A DNA stretch of 64,000 nt from Epiperipatus broadwayi (Eukaryota > Onychophora > Udeonychophora > Euonychophora > Peripatidae), in assembly GCA_028023455.1 (NCBI GenBank), contig JAQFVV010000049.1, positions 4,191,649 through 4,255,648 of the forward strand, read 5' to 3'. Of this stretch, positions 36,180 to 50,252 are shown one piece after another (position 1 is the first letter of the stretch; every line of letters starts with the position of its first letter). The position numbers were made by a program, and so were the translations under genes. The notes beneath the pieces are model-generated. The model did no database searches and had not been told where the DNA came from. It was given only the letters and a program-made list of their open reading frames with translations.

Positions 36180-39060
36180 ATCATATAACCATAAAAACAT
36201 TAAATATATAGTATAATGTACTGGTATAAATGGAACAGATAGAAGTGTAATGTCCAAGAGACAGAAACCTTTCTGATACTAAATTAAGTTTGAATTCTTA
36301 AAGAAAGTTTAAGCAAATTAAATGAGGAAGATTTATATGCTTTGGTCTTAAATCCCTGACCTATACCAATACAGTCTTAAAATAGATCAAATAATAAAGA
36401 ATGCTAGCTCTTAAGAATGAAATGTAAGTTTAAAGATAATGATTTGAATATTAATAGGCTAAGATGTGTATAAAGTAATAATGTTTAAACTCTATACTGT
36501 TTGATGTTTGTTTGTCTATATATCCCTTTGAATATATAATTTGTAGTTATTATCCCATAATTAATTAAAATTTTGCACTTCTAACTTAGTAAAATAATGA
36601 CAACAATTTATGTATACTACGTAATAAAATAACAAGGAGGTTAATAAAATAGTAAAGTCATAAGACTTAATGTGTACTAATTATATAAGTGGTTATACTT
36701 ATGATGATGCTAAAAAAAGGCTCAATTTTCATAACTAGTGGTTATTAATTTTATTAAAGAAATATAAAAATTACTAAAGAATCTTTAACTTATTATGATT
36801 TCTTACTATAGCAAATGTTAATAAACTTAAATAAGTTTTTTTGACAACATTTAATTGATAGCTGTTTATAATTTTGAATAATTATTATGATTTTTTCTTT
36901 AATTATGTATATGTCTAATCAATCATTTATCCTTAACAAACATATACACATTGAGTAACCTTTTTGAATACAAATATTAATAAAATTTTATGGTAAAATT
37001 TAATGATTGGTAAGGGTGATGAAGTATTCACTATCCATAATCTAGTTATATTTAGACTTCATAATTCTTCAAAAATACCCAATATCTGCACATCAACAAC
37101 AATCTCAAAAAATATTACTTAGAATTTATTTCCACTAGATTATCATTATAATTTATCTGTAAAGTATTTGATATGTTAATTCATCTTTAGATAATTATCA
37201 CACAACATGCTATTCTGTAATATAGGTCTCATTACCAACATGCATATAAAATATCGAATACAACTAAATATTAATTTCCAAAGAATATATGTGATTTCAT
37301 TATCATAATTTTTTTTGGGAAATAATAGTTATTCAGTTATTCCATCTGTTATGACACAATATAATTCCTATACACATAGAATATACACATAAGCACTACA
37401 TGAAATTAATGAAGGTTTGATATTCTTCAATACATAACTGTCTAGCCCTTTTAAGCATTAGTATTATATCTTAATTTCATTAGCAATATTATTGTTTTTA
37501 TCCATAGGAATTCATACTATACTTCAGGTATATGCATATATATATATTTACTTAAATTTAAATAAGTATTTCTTGAGATCTTTGGTGAAAGCAAATAATA
37601 TATTTTCTGGAATGCAATGTTAGTTGTTTTGATTTACATTTTGTTTGCCTTAGTAAGTAGATGTTGACTTTCTTTATTAGCTAGTCATATTCCACAGTTT
37701 TTTAATATACATCTTTCCAAATATGTTCATCCCTGTTTTATAATAAAAGAAATGTTATTAAAAGTAAAACTTGTTCTCAAATAAGAAAAGATATATAAAG
37801 AACATACACACTACAAGAGAATGAAAGTGCATGGTTTCTACTTAATAGCAGGAAGTTTATATAATTTATTTGAGTGATGTAATATCTATTACTGTTATTA
37901 TTTGATATGTTCATGACTATTGTCTTGAAGATTCATGGAGATATTATTATTATTATAAATAATAAAATTTAAAATATCAATTATATGCACACATCCACAA
38001 ATTTATACATGTGAAAATGTAACCTATTATTTTTATTGGGGTTTCCCTATTGAAATATACATATAAAACAATAATGTTATTTGGGAAAGATGTTTTTTTT
38101 AACTGAAACATTTAAAATCTTTTCGATTGATTTTTTTTTCTTTTTTGCAAATATACTAAATCTTACAATGTATTGTTTTGTAGTAAAAAGAAATAAAAAC
38201 AAATTGTCAACTTATTTTTAATAGACATAATAAAGTAAAACGAGTTGCAATTTATTATTGTGATTTTAAAATATTATTCATTGTTTACTTATCAGGACTT
38301 ATATATTACTTTTTCCTTTAGTTTGTATTTGTGTTCTAAGTTTGCATAAATTCGTCTTTATGTTTAAACTTGTGTGCACTTTCGATAAAATTCACAGTAA
38401 TCATAACTCTCTTAAATTAATTAATGTTGCTACTTTATTTATACTGTAATGTAATTATATATGCATTTTATTTAAATTAGTCTATTCATATATTCCATTT
38501 GTTAGATAATTGTACACTGCTGTGTCTTTTGTTTATTACATTTCTATGGTTGACAATATACATTTATTTATTACACTTGTAAATAAAACTTCATTACAAA
38601 TAGTTTTAATTATTGTCACTTTCATCAATGTTACAAATATTTTAATTTTTCACAACCAAATAATATAACAATATACAGAAATAAAATTTATGCAAATTTA
38701 TTGTTAGTGAATGCCTTTCCAAATGCTACATAGACATTAAAATCTCACAGAAAATTCTAAGTCTAACTATAAATCAAAAAATACAGTTACTTTTGTATAA
38801 ACTTATTGTCTAAGTTAATTTTTCATAACTTCAGACAAAGTGAAACTCACTTTTGCTTATTTTGCAGTTAAATTTAAGATTTTGTAAGATATTTTACATT
38901 TATTTATGTAACATATCATATATTATACTTTTAATATCACATATTTAAGAAGATATTTGAACATTTATAAATAATTAAAAATGAATTCTTAGTGATTCTG
39001 CCATGGAAATGTTAATATGAACTATTTGCAAGAAGGCTTCATTTAGATAAATAAATAAAA
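36180..39060. other. AT-rich noncoding stretch
   Basis: No coding block or recognisable repeat. Contains (AT)n and (TTA)n traces near 37530 and 37945. Confidence 0.5.
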
Positions 39061-39133
39061 TTTCATTTTTGTTATTGTTGTTGTTCCAAGAAATTTTATT
39101 TAACAAACCTATGAAATTACATTTATACAGAAA

Positions 39134-39222
39134 AACAAATTGTTCAATAGTTATATCACAAGAAAACAAATTGCTCAATAGTTATATCACAAGAAAACAA
39201 ATTGTTCAATAGTTAAATCACT
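39134..39222 (+). repeat. 31-bp minisatellite, about 2.9 copies
   Basis: Units starting at 39134, 39165 and 39196 begin aacaaattgYtcaatagtta. The copies differ at only one or two positions, which suggests a recent expansion. Confidence 0.95.
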
Positions 39223-39342
39223 TGTACTTGATAACAGATGTCTCGGCAAATGTTAGTGGGAGTATCTGTCATCTTAAATGACAGTTTGAGTGTTTTATGG
39301 AGCTGTTTGTGCTAGTAATGGTGCATTTTCTTGGGTTATAGC

Positions 39343-41640
39343 ATTTTTGTTATTGTTGTTGGCCAATTCTGTTTAACATACAAAATCTTGTTGTCCTCAC
39401 ACAAAATAAGATTCATCTTGTTTGCCTAATAGTTGTACAAATGAATTTTTATAAGATTTTCATATTGTTTGTGTGGCATTTTAGAGAGATTTTTGCCTTT
39501 AACAAATTTTCACAATATTTTATACCATATTTTTTCAAACACCATTAATAATATCAATAGGTCAGTATATTTGCCCAAACTAGCAAAGTAAATGTAAAAT
39601 CATTCACATATGGTAGCTCTATGGTCAAACAAAAATTTTATGTAATGAAGATAATTTCTACTAATTTTAAAGTATTATAAAATAATGTAGTAATATAAAA
39701 TAATTCATTTTATTATCATCATCATTTTTAGTTTCTCTGCATTTCTATTTGACTTTATGAGGAAAATTTTTTTTATTTCTTCCATTCATTATATGCTGTC
39801 TTTTTCTAAGCATGTATAATACCTTGAGCTTCAATTTAAAAATTTGACTCAATGTATTATTATCTTTTTTAGCAAGTACATTCCAGATCTATTGCAGTTA
39901 TTTTTAATTCTTTCAAAATGTCAGTGATATATGGTAGTTTCTTTTCTCATATATTTCTTTTTTTTTTCCTTGTTATTTCTAACATACATCTTTCCATAAT
40001 TTATTCTTCTTCTAACAAGTAAACAAGTATTAGAACTTGTAAAACATATTAAATATGTAAACATATTTTCTTCTAATACTAAGTTAATGACATTTCTGTC
40101 AAACAAAAATCCATCTAAGTTTAATTCTACGAACAATTTCAGTTAATTTACATCTGCATTAATAATCTGAGAAAGGTATATGTTATCAATCTTTATTTTG
40201 TTCTGGAGAAAAGCCATTGATTGTTTTATTAATCTTTTTAATTTGTCAGCATTTATCTTTAGTTTTTTTTTACTTTCTTCTGGTCTTAGTTTGAACCATT
40301 ATTGAAGTTCTGAAGGATAAGTTACAAAACACATATCACCTGCAAAATCTAAATGACAAATAGTTTCCAGTTATAATTATAAATTTATTAAACTCACATT
40401 GATTACATAAGTAATATTTGCTGATGCTGTAACCTCGAAAATATGCATGTAAAATGCGATAGTAGGGACCTCTACAGGTGTTTAACCACAAGCTTATGCT
40501 AAGGAAGAAAAGAGGAGAACCCTTCTTTGCTTCAACCTACTTTCTATTTAAATAGGTGAAGCTATTCAATACTTCACTTTTTATTCTATTAGTTTCTCTA
40601 TTTAATTCAAAAAATAATTTTTGTAAAATCAGAAAAAAAAATGGAGATATGAAATTGATTGTACACCATATAATCTAATTATTATTTTGCATTATAAGCA
40701 TTTTTCAGAATATGACAATATTTTGAATCTATATATTGGTGATCATAAGCTTTAATCACTATTGAAAAGATTGTAAAGTCAAATACCCTTTTCATAATCT
40801 ACAAATTCAAAGCTTAGTAAAATCATAACTGGATATTATCCACTATGATAAAAACACCTTTAAAGCTAGTGTGTTTTTTAATTGGTTTAAATCCAAAGTT
40901 TTCTGCAACTGATATATAATTATATTGAAAAAGATTTGTGCTGAACTGATAGAAAACTTATAAGTTTGTCATTTCTAATATTCTTTTTCATCTTTCTTAA
41001 ATATCCTTATTGATTCTGCTTTTCTATATTATGTAGTATATTTTTATCATTTAAAGATTTGGGCTAGCAATAATTTTTCTCTTTCTTCACCTCTTATTTT
41101 TAAAATATCCAATTATAATTTTATCATTTACTAAAACTTTTCTTTTGTTCATTGATTTAATTCCATGCCTCATCTCTTTTCAAATGATTAACAATTCAGT
41201 GGATATAGTGATTGTAGTAGTTATTTTGATTTCTTATTTTTTATTACTATATAATGTTTTAGAGAACTTTCTATATGAGTCATAATGTCATGTCACATTT
41301 TAGAAATCATTTCATAGATTTTTTATATTGTTAAAACAACTTTTCTTCAAATAAAAGAACATTGTTTTACATTTTCCAAACTTTTATTCTTTTCTAAATA
41401 TTTTTTTCATCAACTCTTTTTTTATATCCTTTTATATATCTTTAGATATTCAATTCTTCTCAATAGATCATTTTTAATTTTTTTTTATATTTTTCTTTTC
41501 TTTAACAGCTGTATTAATTGAACAAAAAATTTAATGGATAACAAGTGCTTTTTGTTCCAGTTATCTTTCTAGCATTTCTTAATACATTATAATTATTTTC
41601 TTATTGATTTCACTCAGGCATCAACCATGTTTGAAGTCTG
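39343..41640 (-). pseudogene. RTE-type LINE remnant 1 (reverse transcriptase)
   Basis: On the minus strand, motifs appear in reverse-transcriptase order. TYKFSISSAQIFFNIIIYQL plus QKTLDLNQ (about 40891-40975) matches the family's NYRPISLLSHIYKLF...LDFNQ block. GFKPIKKHTSFKGVFIIVDN (about 40830-40893, shifted frame) matches EQAGFR.GFSTIDHI. FEFVDYEKG (about 40787-40813) is motif A. HLDFAGDMCF (about 40326-40355) is motif C with FADD changed to FAGD. This signature is that of RTE-like elements common in invertebrates. Many stops and frameshifts are present, so it is dead. A (CAA)n-like tract at 39343-39361 may be the original 3' tail. A separate 121-bp repeat (40426-40546) lies between motifs A and C. 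Confidence 0.65.
40426..40546 (+). repeat. Dispersed 121-bp repeat, copy 2
   Basis: Matches 4431-4551 in the same orientation, with the core gcgatagtagggacctctac identical. It lies between motifs A and C of the RTE remnant, so it either inserted there or is a conserved part of some longer element. Confidence 0.85.
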
Positions 41641-43640
41641 CTAATATTTTAAAATGATTTTCTGATTTCTAATTAAAATTTATTGGAGTATTTTTGAAGA
41701 TTAGAAATATCAACTGTTACTAATATCTAGATTTGCATTAACACATATCCTTTATTTTACTAAATTGATGATCACATCTTGCATTTAATCTGTTAACAAC
41801 ATTATAATCTTGAAATATATATTTTCTATTAGTCAATATAATTCAATTTTTCTGTACCTTTATTTGGATATATGTTCATTTCTGTAGAAAAAAATCATAA
41901 TATTGTATTTCTTTTTTTATATATATTTTATGTCTGTATTACCTTTCATTTCTATAATCATAATCACTTCTCATAAAAAGCATTTTGTATGTACATGTAA
42001 AATTTCTCTATTTTATTTAATCTCAATGAGCATTTATTAAAAGCATAAAGTTAAATTATCTTCATTTGATATCTTCCAGTAATTTGAATAAGTATTTTTA
42101 ATACTCTGTCTGACAACTTCATAATATTATTTTTTCATTTTTAATAACAAATCTCATTTCCCTAATGCTTCCAATATTTGTGTCTATGTAATAAAGCCCA
42201 TGTCCACATTTAAATTGAACTGTCTTTTCATCTTGTTTTTAACTTCACAAAATCCATCAATTTCCCATTTAATATTAGACAATTTTTTCCCAATTCATAG
42301 AATTTTATTTCACTTGAAATTGAACTACAATTATAGTTAGCTAAATAAATAGTCATAAGTAAATAGCTGCTTATGGCTTATAATGCTCTTAACCATCAGC
42401 TGTGAATTGATGGTTTACCAACATAATTGAAATACCTATAAGAAGAAAATATCTTTCACATTTGCAATCATCTTCAAAAAATTCAATTGACATTTCAGTT
42501 AAGAATTATTAGGAATTTAGAAAAAAAACAGTCTATAAGAAGTTATTTACACAAAGTCATTATATGTAAACCTTAGAATAAATTTATTTCTAATGTTTAT
42601 ATATAATAGTGTCATATCTAATACTTCATATTTTATCATAGAATGTAACTTTACAATGATTTTAAAATGAGTACAAATTTTCTTTGCAATAAAAGAAGCT
42701 ATGTGTTTTGGTTGAGTTCATCCTAAAGAACATCACTTTTCAGAATTGTCAGCTCTATTAGGACCAGATTTAATATATTTAAATGATTGTTTTGCATTTA
42801 CATGATGGAGCTTGACACTATGATATTACTAACAGCATTTGGAAAGCAAATCATGTATTTGAATATAACATTACAGTATACACATGTACATATGTGTGTG
42901 TTTATATATGTTACAACAAAACAGTGTCTTAAACATGAGTTGTAAATAATATTGAACCACCCATATCTTGAAATGCACTTCAAAAATAAAATGCAAAGCT
43001 GGAATCTAAAGTCCATTAAAACACATATATGTATATATAATGATTAGAATATATATTATTTAATTACACATAAAATATTTAATTTATCATTTCTTTTAAT
43101 CCCCTTCATCATTTTCAAGCATTAATCAATCATGGCAGAATAAAAGTTACCCCAGATTAATCCAAATTATCAATATGTAGCTTTTCTTCTCTGAATTATT
43201 TCAGAAATCTCTATCTTCAATTTATATTTCACATGATCTTTTTCTAAATTTTCTACAATCTCCTTGGATAATGTTTAAGAAGTCAATTGTCAATTTATTA
43301 TTATGTTTTTCAGTAACATATCCTCCCCAACTTTATTTCAACCATTTTCAATAATATTAGTGATGTTTTTTTTTTATTTATATATTTCATTTTTGATTCC
43401 TCATTGTCACCTACTACCATAGATTTTTTTATATTTTATTTTTATAGTTTGAAATTTCTATGTTGATTTTCCAGTAAGTTTCACCAATATTTTTTAAAAG
43501 ACCTTTAAGGCATCTCGGTCAAGGCTAATCTATGCTTAATTTTATCTTTTATGTTTTTATATTTATTAATAATTTGATTAATATAGTTGCAGTTACCTTT
43601 AATAGTACTTTTATGCTTTTAAATATAATAGCTTTTGTGG
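41640..43640. other. Region between RTE remnants, poorly resolved
   Basis: The minus strand carries short protein-like scraps (for example IEYLKIYKRI near 41440) that may be further RTE sequence, but I cannot assign them. T-rich composition on the + strand hints at a long minus-strand A-rich retroelement. Confidence 0.35.
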
Positions 43641-43860
43641 TGTTTTCCAGAAGATTTGAAGCATTATGTGAGGAAACAACAATAACATTATCTGGATAAC
43701 CAAATATATTAAGTAGTTTATTTTTATTCCCTTAGCTTCCCATTTTAATTTGAAAAATATTTTCTAAGACTACAATAAAATGTTTTGGACAAAAAAATCA
43801 TTCTGTTCTACACATTTGTCAATATTAATCTTTTTAGTATTCTTATGTAACCTAATAATT
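43640..43860 (-). pseudogene. RTE-type LINE remnant 2 (motif B-C region)
   Basis: A single minus-strand frame reads CPKHFIVVLENIFQIKM, one stop, then LLNIFGYPDNVIVVSSHNAS and NLLENTTKA. This aligns with the family block SPKLFTAVLEEIF...LRFADDIVLFS.NA..L, with the catalytic YxDD box present as YPDN. Just upstream on the same strand, GYIRILKRL resembles the stretch before motif B. Motif C of remnant 1 lies 3.3 kb away, so these are two separate insertions or a rearranged one. The copy is dead, judging from its stops and the lost Asp. Confidence 0.6.
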
Positions 43861-44334
43861 ACTATTACATTTTGATAAACATTTCACAAATAATAAATAA
43901 CAATATAATTTTTATCCAATCTCTTCATTACGAGTCTTATTTTTTTAAAACATCCATACACTATGGAATAATAATAAACATTAATTTTATGTCCTAGTTT
44001 TGTGTTTGTATATACATATACAAACTTTTCTTATGTAATGCAAAATTTTTTTTTTATTAGCAACAAGCTTATTTTTATACAAATATAAACTTTTGAAAGG
44101 CAATTATTAAAAGAAATCAAAATAATACTTTAATTCGTATCACCTTTTGCTTCTAGTTCTTTTAAAATGAATAAACATATTCTGAATCAAGATAAAAGAA
44201 TTTTATATTTTTCTGCAATGAAATCAAATGAATTAATTACACATTTAATAAGAATTAAATAGAATTATGGGATTAAGCTAAAAAAGAAATGGCAGGCAAT
44301 TACTGAACTTGTTTTTGTTTAAATTTAATATATA

Positions 44335-44700
44335 GGGAGGGTATATGAGCACAGAATTTCACATGCCCCACCACTCTCCACACTATCTCATAACACTGCT
44401 ACACTTGAACACATATATGTTAAAAAGATAAATAATCACCAATATACGTATTTCATGCTAAACTAGCAATCATCAGTTGGTCCATATTACCATCTCCACA
44501 CATTAATGCTATAAATGCTCAAATATATATTAAGATAGCCAATCCTCATACTTTAATGGACAAGCTTCAATCTACTCCACACTCTCCAACTCTTCAACCG
44601 TCCATCCAATTGAACATCTAAAGATGAAATGCTCAAAGTCCAACCCGGGGTGAGATTCTTGTCACATCCATGTTGACCTAAGGTCAATCGAAGCCTGTAT
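44335..44700 (+). repeat. Family P, copy D
   Basis: A well preserved + orientation copy from gggtatatgagcacagaatt to gacctaaggtcaat. It joins head to head with copy E at about 44695, giving a foldback. Confidence 0.88.
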
Positions 44701-44890
44701 GAGGATTGGCTATCTTAATATATATTTGAGCACTTATAGCATATATGTGTGGAGATGGTAATCTGGACCAACTGATGATTGCTGGATTAGCATGAAATAT
44801 GTATATTGGTGATTATTTATCTTTTCAACGTATACATGAGATAGCGTGGAAAGTGGTGGGGCATGTGAAAGTCTGTGCTCATATACCCTA
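44701..44890 (-). repeat. Family P, copy E (truncated)
   Basis: A minus-orientation copy that starts part way into the unit, at gaggattggctatctt, and runs to gctcatataccctatatatt. It lacks roughly the first 150 bp present in copies F and G. Confidence 0.88.
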
Positions 44891-45002
44891 TATATTACAT
44901 ATATAGATATAGGTATATAATAAGCCTGTGTGTTTCAGTTATTAGATAGTAAAGATGTCTACTCATCTCTTGTATATGTGTTAAATAAATTATGTCATGT
45001 AC

Positions 45003-45400
45003 ATGAGGGGTCAGATTGACCTAAGGTCACATGGGTGTGACAAGAATCTCAGCTTCAGAGTAGCATTTGAGCATTTCATTAGATTTTCAGTGGGATGGAT
45101 GGAGGAAGAATTGGAGTGTGGAGTAGATTGAAGCCTGTCCATTAAAGTCAGAGGATTGGCTATCTTAATATATATCTGAGCACTTATAGCATATATGTGT
45201 GGAGATGGTAATCTGGACCAAGTGATGATTGCTGGTTTAGCATGAAATACATATATTGGTAATTATTTATCTTTTCAACATATATGTGTTCAAGTGTATC
45301 AGTGTTATGAGATAGTGTGAAGAGTGGTGGGGCATGTGAAAGTCTGTGCTCATATACCCTATATATTACATATATAGGTATAGGTATATAATAAGCCTGT
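45003..45400 (-). repeat. Family P, copy F
   Basis: Runs from gaggggtcagattgaccta to ccctatatattacatatata. It is in tandem with copies E and G: the gaggattgg landmark lies at about 44700, 45151 and 45629. Confidence 0.9.
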
Positions 45401-45474
45401 GTGTTTCAGTTATTACATTGTAGAGATTCTACTCATCCCTTGTATATGTATTAAATGGATTATGTCCTGTACAT

Positions 45475-45875
45475 GAGGGGTCAGATTGACCTTAGGGCAA
45501 TCAACATGGGTGTGACAAGAATCTCAGCCTCAGGGTGACCTTTGAGCATTTCATCTTCAGATTTTCAATTGGATGGATGGTTGAAGAGTTGGAGTGTGGA
45601 GTAGATTGAAGCCTGTCCATTAAAGTATGAGGATTGGTTATCTTAATATATATCTGAGGACTTATAGCATATGTGTGCAGATGGTAATATGGACCAACTG
45701 ATGATTGCTGGTTTAGCATGAAATACGTATACTGGTGATTATTTATCTTTTCAACATATGTGTTCAAATGTATCAGTGTGATGAGAGAGTGTGGAGAGTG
45801 GTGGAGCATGTGAAAGTCTGTGCTCATATACCCTATATATTACATATATGGCATAGGTATATAAAAAGCCTGTGT
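45475..45875 (-). repeat. Family P, copy G
   Basis: Runs from gaggggtcagattgacctt to ggtatataaaaagcctgtg. It is about 90 per cent or more similar to copy F by eye. Short open frames here (45501-45827, 45735-45992) are inside the repeat and not credible genes. Confidence 0.9.
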
Positions 45876-46499
45876 TTCAGTTTCTTTTTAAATTGTATTT
45901 TAAATGTATGTATATATACAAGATGTGCCTTGAGAGATGTTTGTTCTGAGATATGTGAATTTATATTTGATCATAAAATATGCTGCATTTAAAATTCTCA
46001 AACTAGAATGAAACTGCTTGTTTTTTATAAAAAAATTAAGTTTTGATTAAAAAATATTTTTTATAATAATGGCATTTAATGTAACTTATCAATATTAATT
46101 TTAATGACCCTACATAATAACATCATTCTAATTATGCCGGTATAAATTACGGTAATGGTGTAAACCTTATGTAGGATCTAGTCCCAGATTGGGGGGGGGG
46201 GTCGATCTTAATTTGGTTAATTATACATATTTGTTGTACTGACTATCATTTAATGTATAAACATCACATATCCCCCCAAAAAAAAATCAATGTACTTTTT
46301 AATTATATATCTATGATTTTTTATTTTATTTTAGATTTTAAACTTTCAAACTTTTTTTCTAAATGAAGTCAATGAAAAAATAAAACATGAATACAAAAAT
46401 ATTCAAATCCCTACTCTCTGGCAGTTGTCGGCCTTAATGAACATTGCATTCTTTCTAACTGTTTTTCTATTAAATATTTTTTCTGCTGAGAGTTATTTA

Positions 46500-46560
46500 A
46501 AGATAGTATTAAGTTTCAAAGCAAAACTTTATTGAGTAAAAAACAAGGTCACATCAGTAA
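46500..46560 (-). repeat. Retroposon 3' end, polyadenylation-like
   Basis: The minus strand reads tactcaataaagttttgctt then tgaaactt, the same pattern (AATAAAGTTT...TTTGAAAC) seen next to the simple-sequence tails at 46860 and 47500. It is probably another decayed 3' end. Confidence 0.4.
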
Positions 46561-46810
46561 AGTACAAATGATACAGTCAGTATTGAATTGGAATTCAAAT
46601 ATATACATAAGTATGCAAGGTTACAGATTGATTAGTCATATACAGAAAAATATATATATAAAGCCTAACTGATAATAAGAATTACATTTATATTATTATG
46701 TTTTTTTTTCTTTCAAGTCAAATTATGATGGAGAAATTGAAGGAATTATTATTCTTGATGTAGGTGGCCAGTGCTTTGGTGTTATGTAGCGAGAATAGTG
46801 GATACTATTA

Positions 46811-47754
<944 letters not shown>

Positions 47755-47780
47755 AGTTGTTGTTGTTACTGTTGTTGTTG

Positions 47781-47823
<43 letters not shown>

Positions 47824-47841
47824 TATTATTATTATTATTAT
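47755..47841. repeat. (TTG)n(TTA)n microsatellite
   Basis: TTG units with one ACT interruption change to TTA units, the mirror order of 47317-47487. It directly follows the homologous body at 47500-47752. Confidence 0.95.
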
Positions 47842-47844
47842 CTA

Positions 47845-49860
47845 AATAAAAACTATCATTTAATTAAAGATATGATAATAAAAATCGTTTGTACGCATTG
47901 CCTAGAATCAGATTATTTGTATTTTAAAACAAATAGTTAGTTAATAAAGTTAAGTAACCGTTCATATAAGATACACTAAACAGATGAGTTGATGTATCGA
48001 TAATAATATTTATTTTTTTTATATATTCAATTTGCATAAATGTAAAAAGAAGATGAAGAAGTAGTTCGAATCCAAGTCTAAAAGTATAGACGAATTAATG
48101 TTAGTTATATTTTGTTTTATCCATATGGGATCGAATAAATTGTATATGTTTGTTTATTATGTTAATCATAAAGGATAGTTTTGTTAAACTGTAATAATAA
48201 GTTATAATCTTGTTAAAAATTTAATAATAAATTATAGTCTTGTTACAAGTTGCTTTGAGTCATTATTCTTGTGTGCTAAATAAAAGTGTATTGGCATAAT
48301 ACTTGCAATACTTTCTTGAGTCCAAAATCATTTATGAAATCTTAAATTCAATACACCAGATAGACAATTGCAGGCAGATCAGAATATTTCATTATGGTTT
48401 ACTTTAATAAGAATTATTTATGGAATTGAAAACTTCAGACCAAGACATTTTATTTTATATGTGTGTAAAATCACTTTATTCCCAAACTAGTCGCTTTTGG
48501 TTGCACATTGTTAAGTACACTATTAAGTGAAGTGTCTGAGTAATAAATCTTAATCAAATTATTGTGTTGTCATGGATAATGGAAGGACACAAAAGCACCC
48601 TTGTCTTTTCATCATTCCGACTGAGATTCTGGATTAAAAAGGGCTGTATTATTCAAATTTATGCGTTGTTATTGAATATGGTTATCATCTCGTTAAATAT
48701 TATAATAGTTGATATGTGGATGAAGACACCTGGAATTTAAATAAAGTAAATGTTTCCTATAGCCGACCAGAATGTCAGTCATATGTGACAACACAATATT
48801 GCCGAGCATTTTATTAAATATAACAGAGAACCCTGAGATTAGTGTCATTATTATAAGTACTCTTAAATTAAGAATTGATTCATTATGATCAATATTACAA
48901 GCGTGGCATGGCTAAAGAGATTGAAACTTCTGATTGTATAATAATAAAATATTGAGATCATATTGGCAAATTAATGAATGTTTTATTTTAGTCAGTAATA
49001 TTAACAATGACATGAAATCATCATCATCATTGTTGAACAGTGCAAGTACTTACAGCTTAGAGAATGTGTTTTGGATAGAGAAAGAATGTTAGTTTTTTTT
49101 TAAATTTATTTTATTAATGATAATTTTTTTTAATTCTATCTCTGTCTGAACTGCATATCGCTGTAGCTGAATTATTATAACTAACCAAACGTCGAGCTAT
49201 ATATATTAGGTAAAATGTACGGGTTTCCTATACCCGAATCTTAATAGAAGCGTTTAGGATTTCCGAATTCTCTTTAATAGAAATTACTCTATTTAATTAG
49301 GTTAGAATATATATATTGTAGGGTATTGAGTTTCCAGCCCTAGAGAAGAAATTTTTTCTTCTTCTCTTCAACTGACTTTTATTAGTGAAAGGGACAATAT
49401 ACATATTTTGAATAGTTTAATATTTATATTTAAGAATTAAAGATTAAGCACATAGAAATAGTTGTCTATAGACACAAACTCTATACAGTATCAGTTCCCT
49501 AGGACTACTTATTAATTTGTTCCATTTTATTTATTTCTAATGAATTATAATTTTGTCCTTTCATTATTAATAGTATAAGTTAGTATAGGACCTTTATTCC
49601 TACTAATATTCATAATCAGTAGCTGTTCATATCATTTAGATTACTTTCCACAATCAGATATTAATTCAGTATTTTTTATTAGTCTTTGCTTCAACTCATC
49701 AAGCAGGTTTTATATACAAGAATATATATGTGATTATGTACAAATGCTAAAACTTAAACGCTTACAGATATATCAAAAGGTTTTTAAATAATTTCATATT
49801 TTCTGTGTAAAAGGTTTTTATTTTTTATTTTTATTTTATTTAAGCCCAATCTTTTTTATT
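47845..49860. other. AT-rich noncoding stretch
   Basis: Contains a two-copy tandem of about 30 bp at 48192-48250 (taataataa..ttataRtcttgtta) and a short hairpin near 49222 (cgggtttcctatacccg). Otherwise nothing is recognised. Confidence 0.5.
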
Positions 49861-49876
49861 TAAAAGTGTTAAAATT

Positions 49877-49926
49877 GAGGGGAAAGATTGTCAATTCTGA
49901 AGAGGGGAAAGATTGTCAATTCTGAA
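49877..49926 (+). repeat. Exact 25-bp tandem duplication
   Basis: The unit, beginning gaggggaaagattgtcaatt, occurs twice without a mismatch at 49877 and 49902. Perfect identity in a decayed neighbourhood implies a recent event. Confidence 0.97.
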
Positions 49927-50252
49927 GATTTCAATCTGATGTTAAAACATAAGAAAATAACTCATTAGTAAGTAATTATGGAGAAAGAGACTGCAGATTG
50001 TTTTGGACTACACCAAATAATAAATTTTGAAGAAAGATAAAGCTCAAAGAGATCAGATATTTGTATCGAAGTTGCACTGATAAAGTACATTTTATAGATA
50101 ACCAGGTGTTTCAATGAATAGGTATGTATGATGTCATTAAAAAGGTCAGCACATATATAGTCTGAAAAAGAAAGATTTAAAAGGATTGATAAGTTTTTCT
50201 AAGTCTGATTGCTTCTTGGAATCATTGTGTTATTATTTTTATATATTTGTAG

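Noticed and set aside
45501-45992. 108- and 85-codon frames on opposite strands
   Set aside because: Both lie inside family P copies and are not preserved in the other copies.
48066-48090. Another gttcgaatcc word
   Set aside because: No tRNA-like structure around it.
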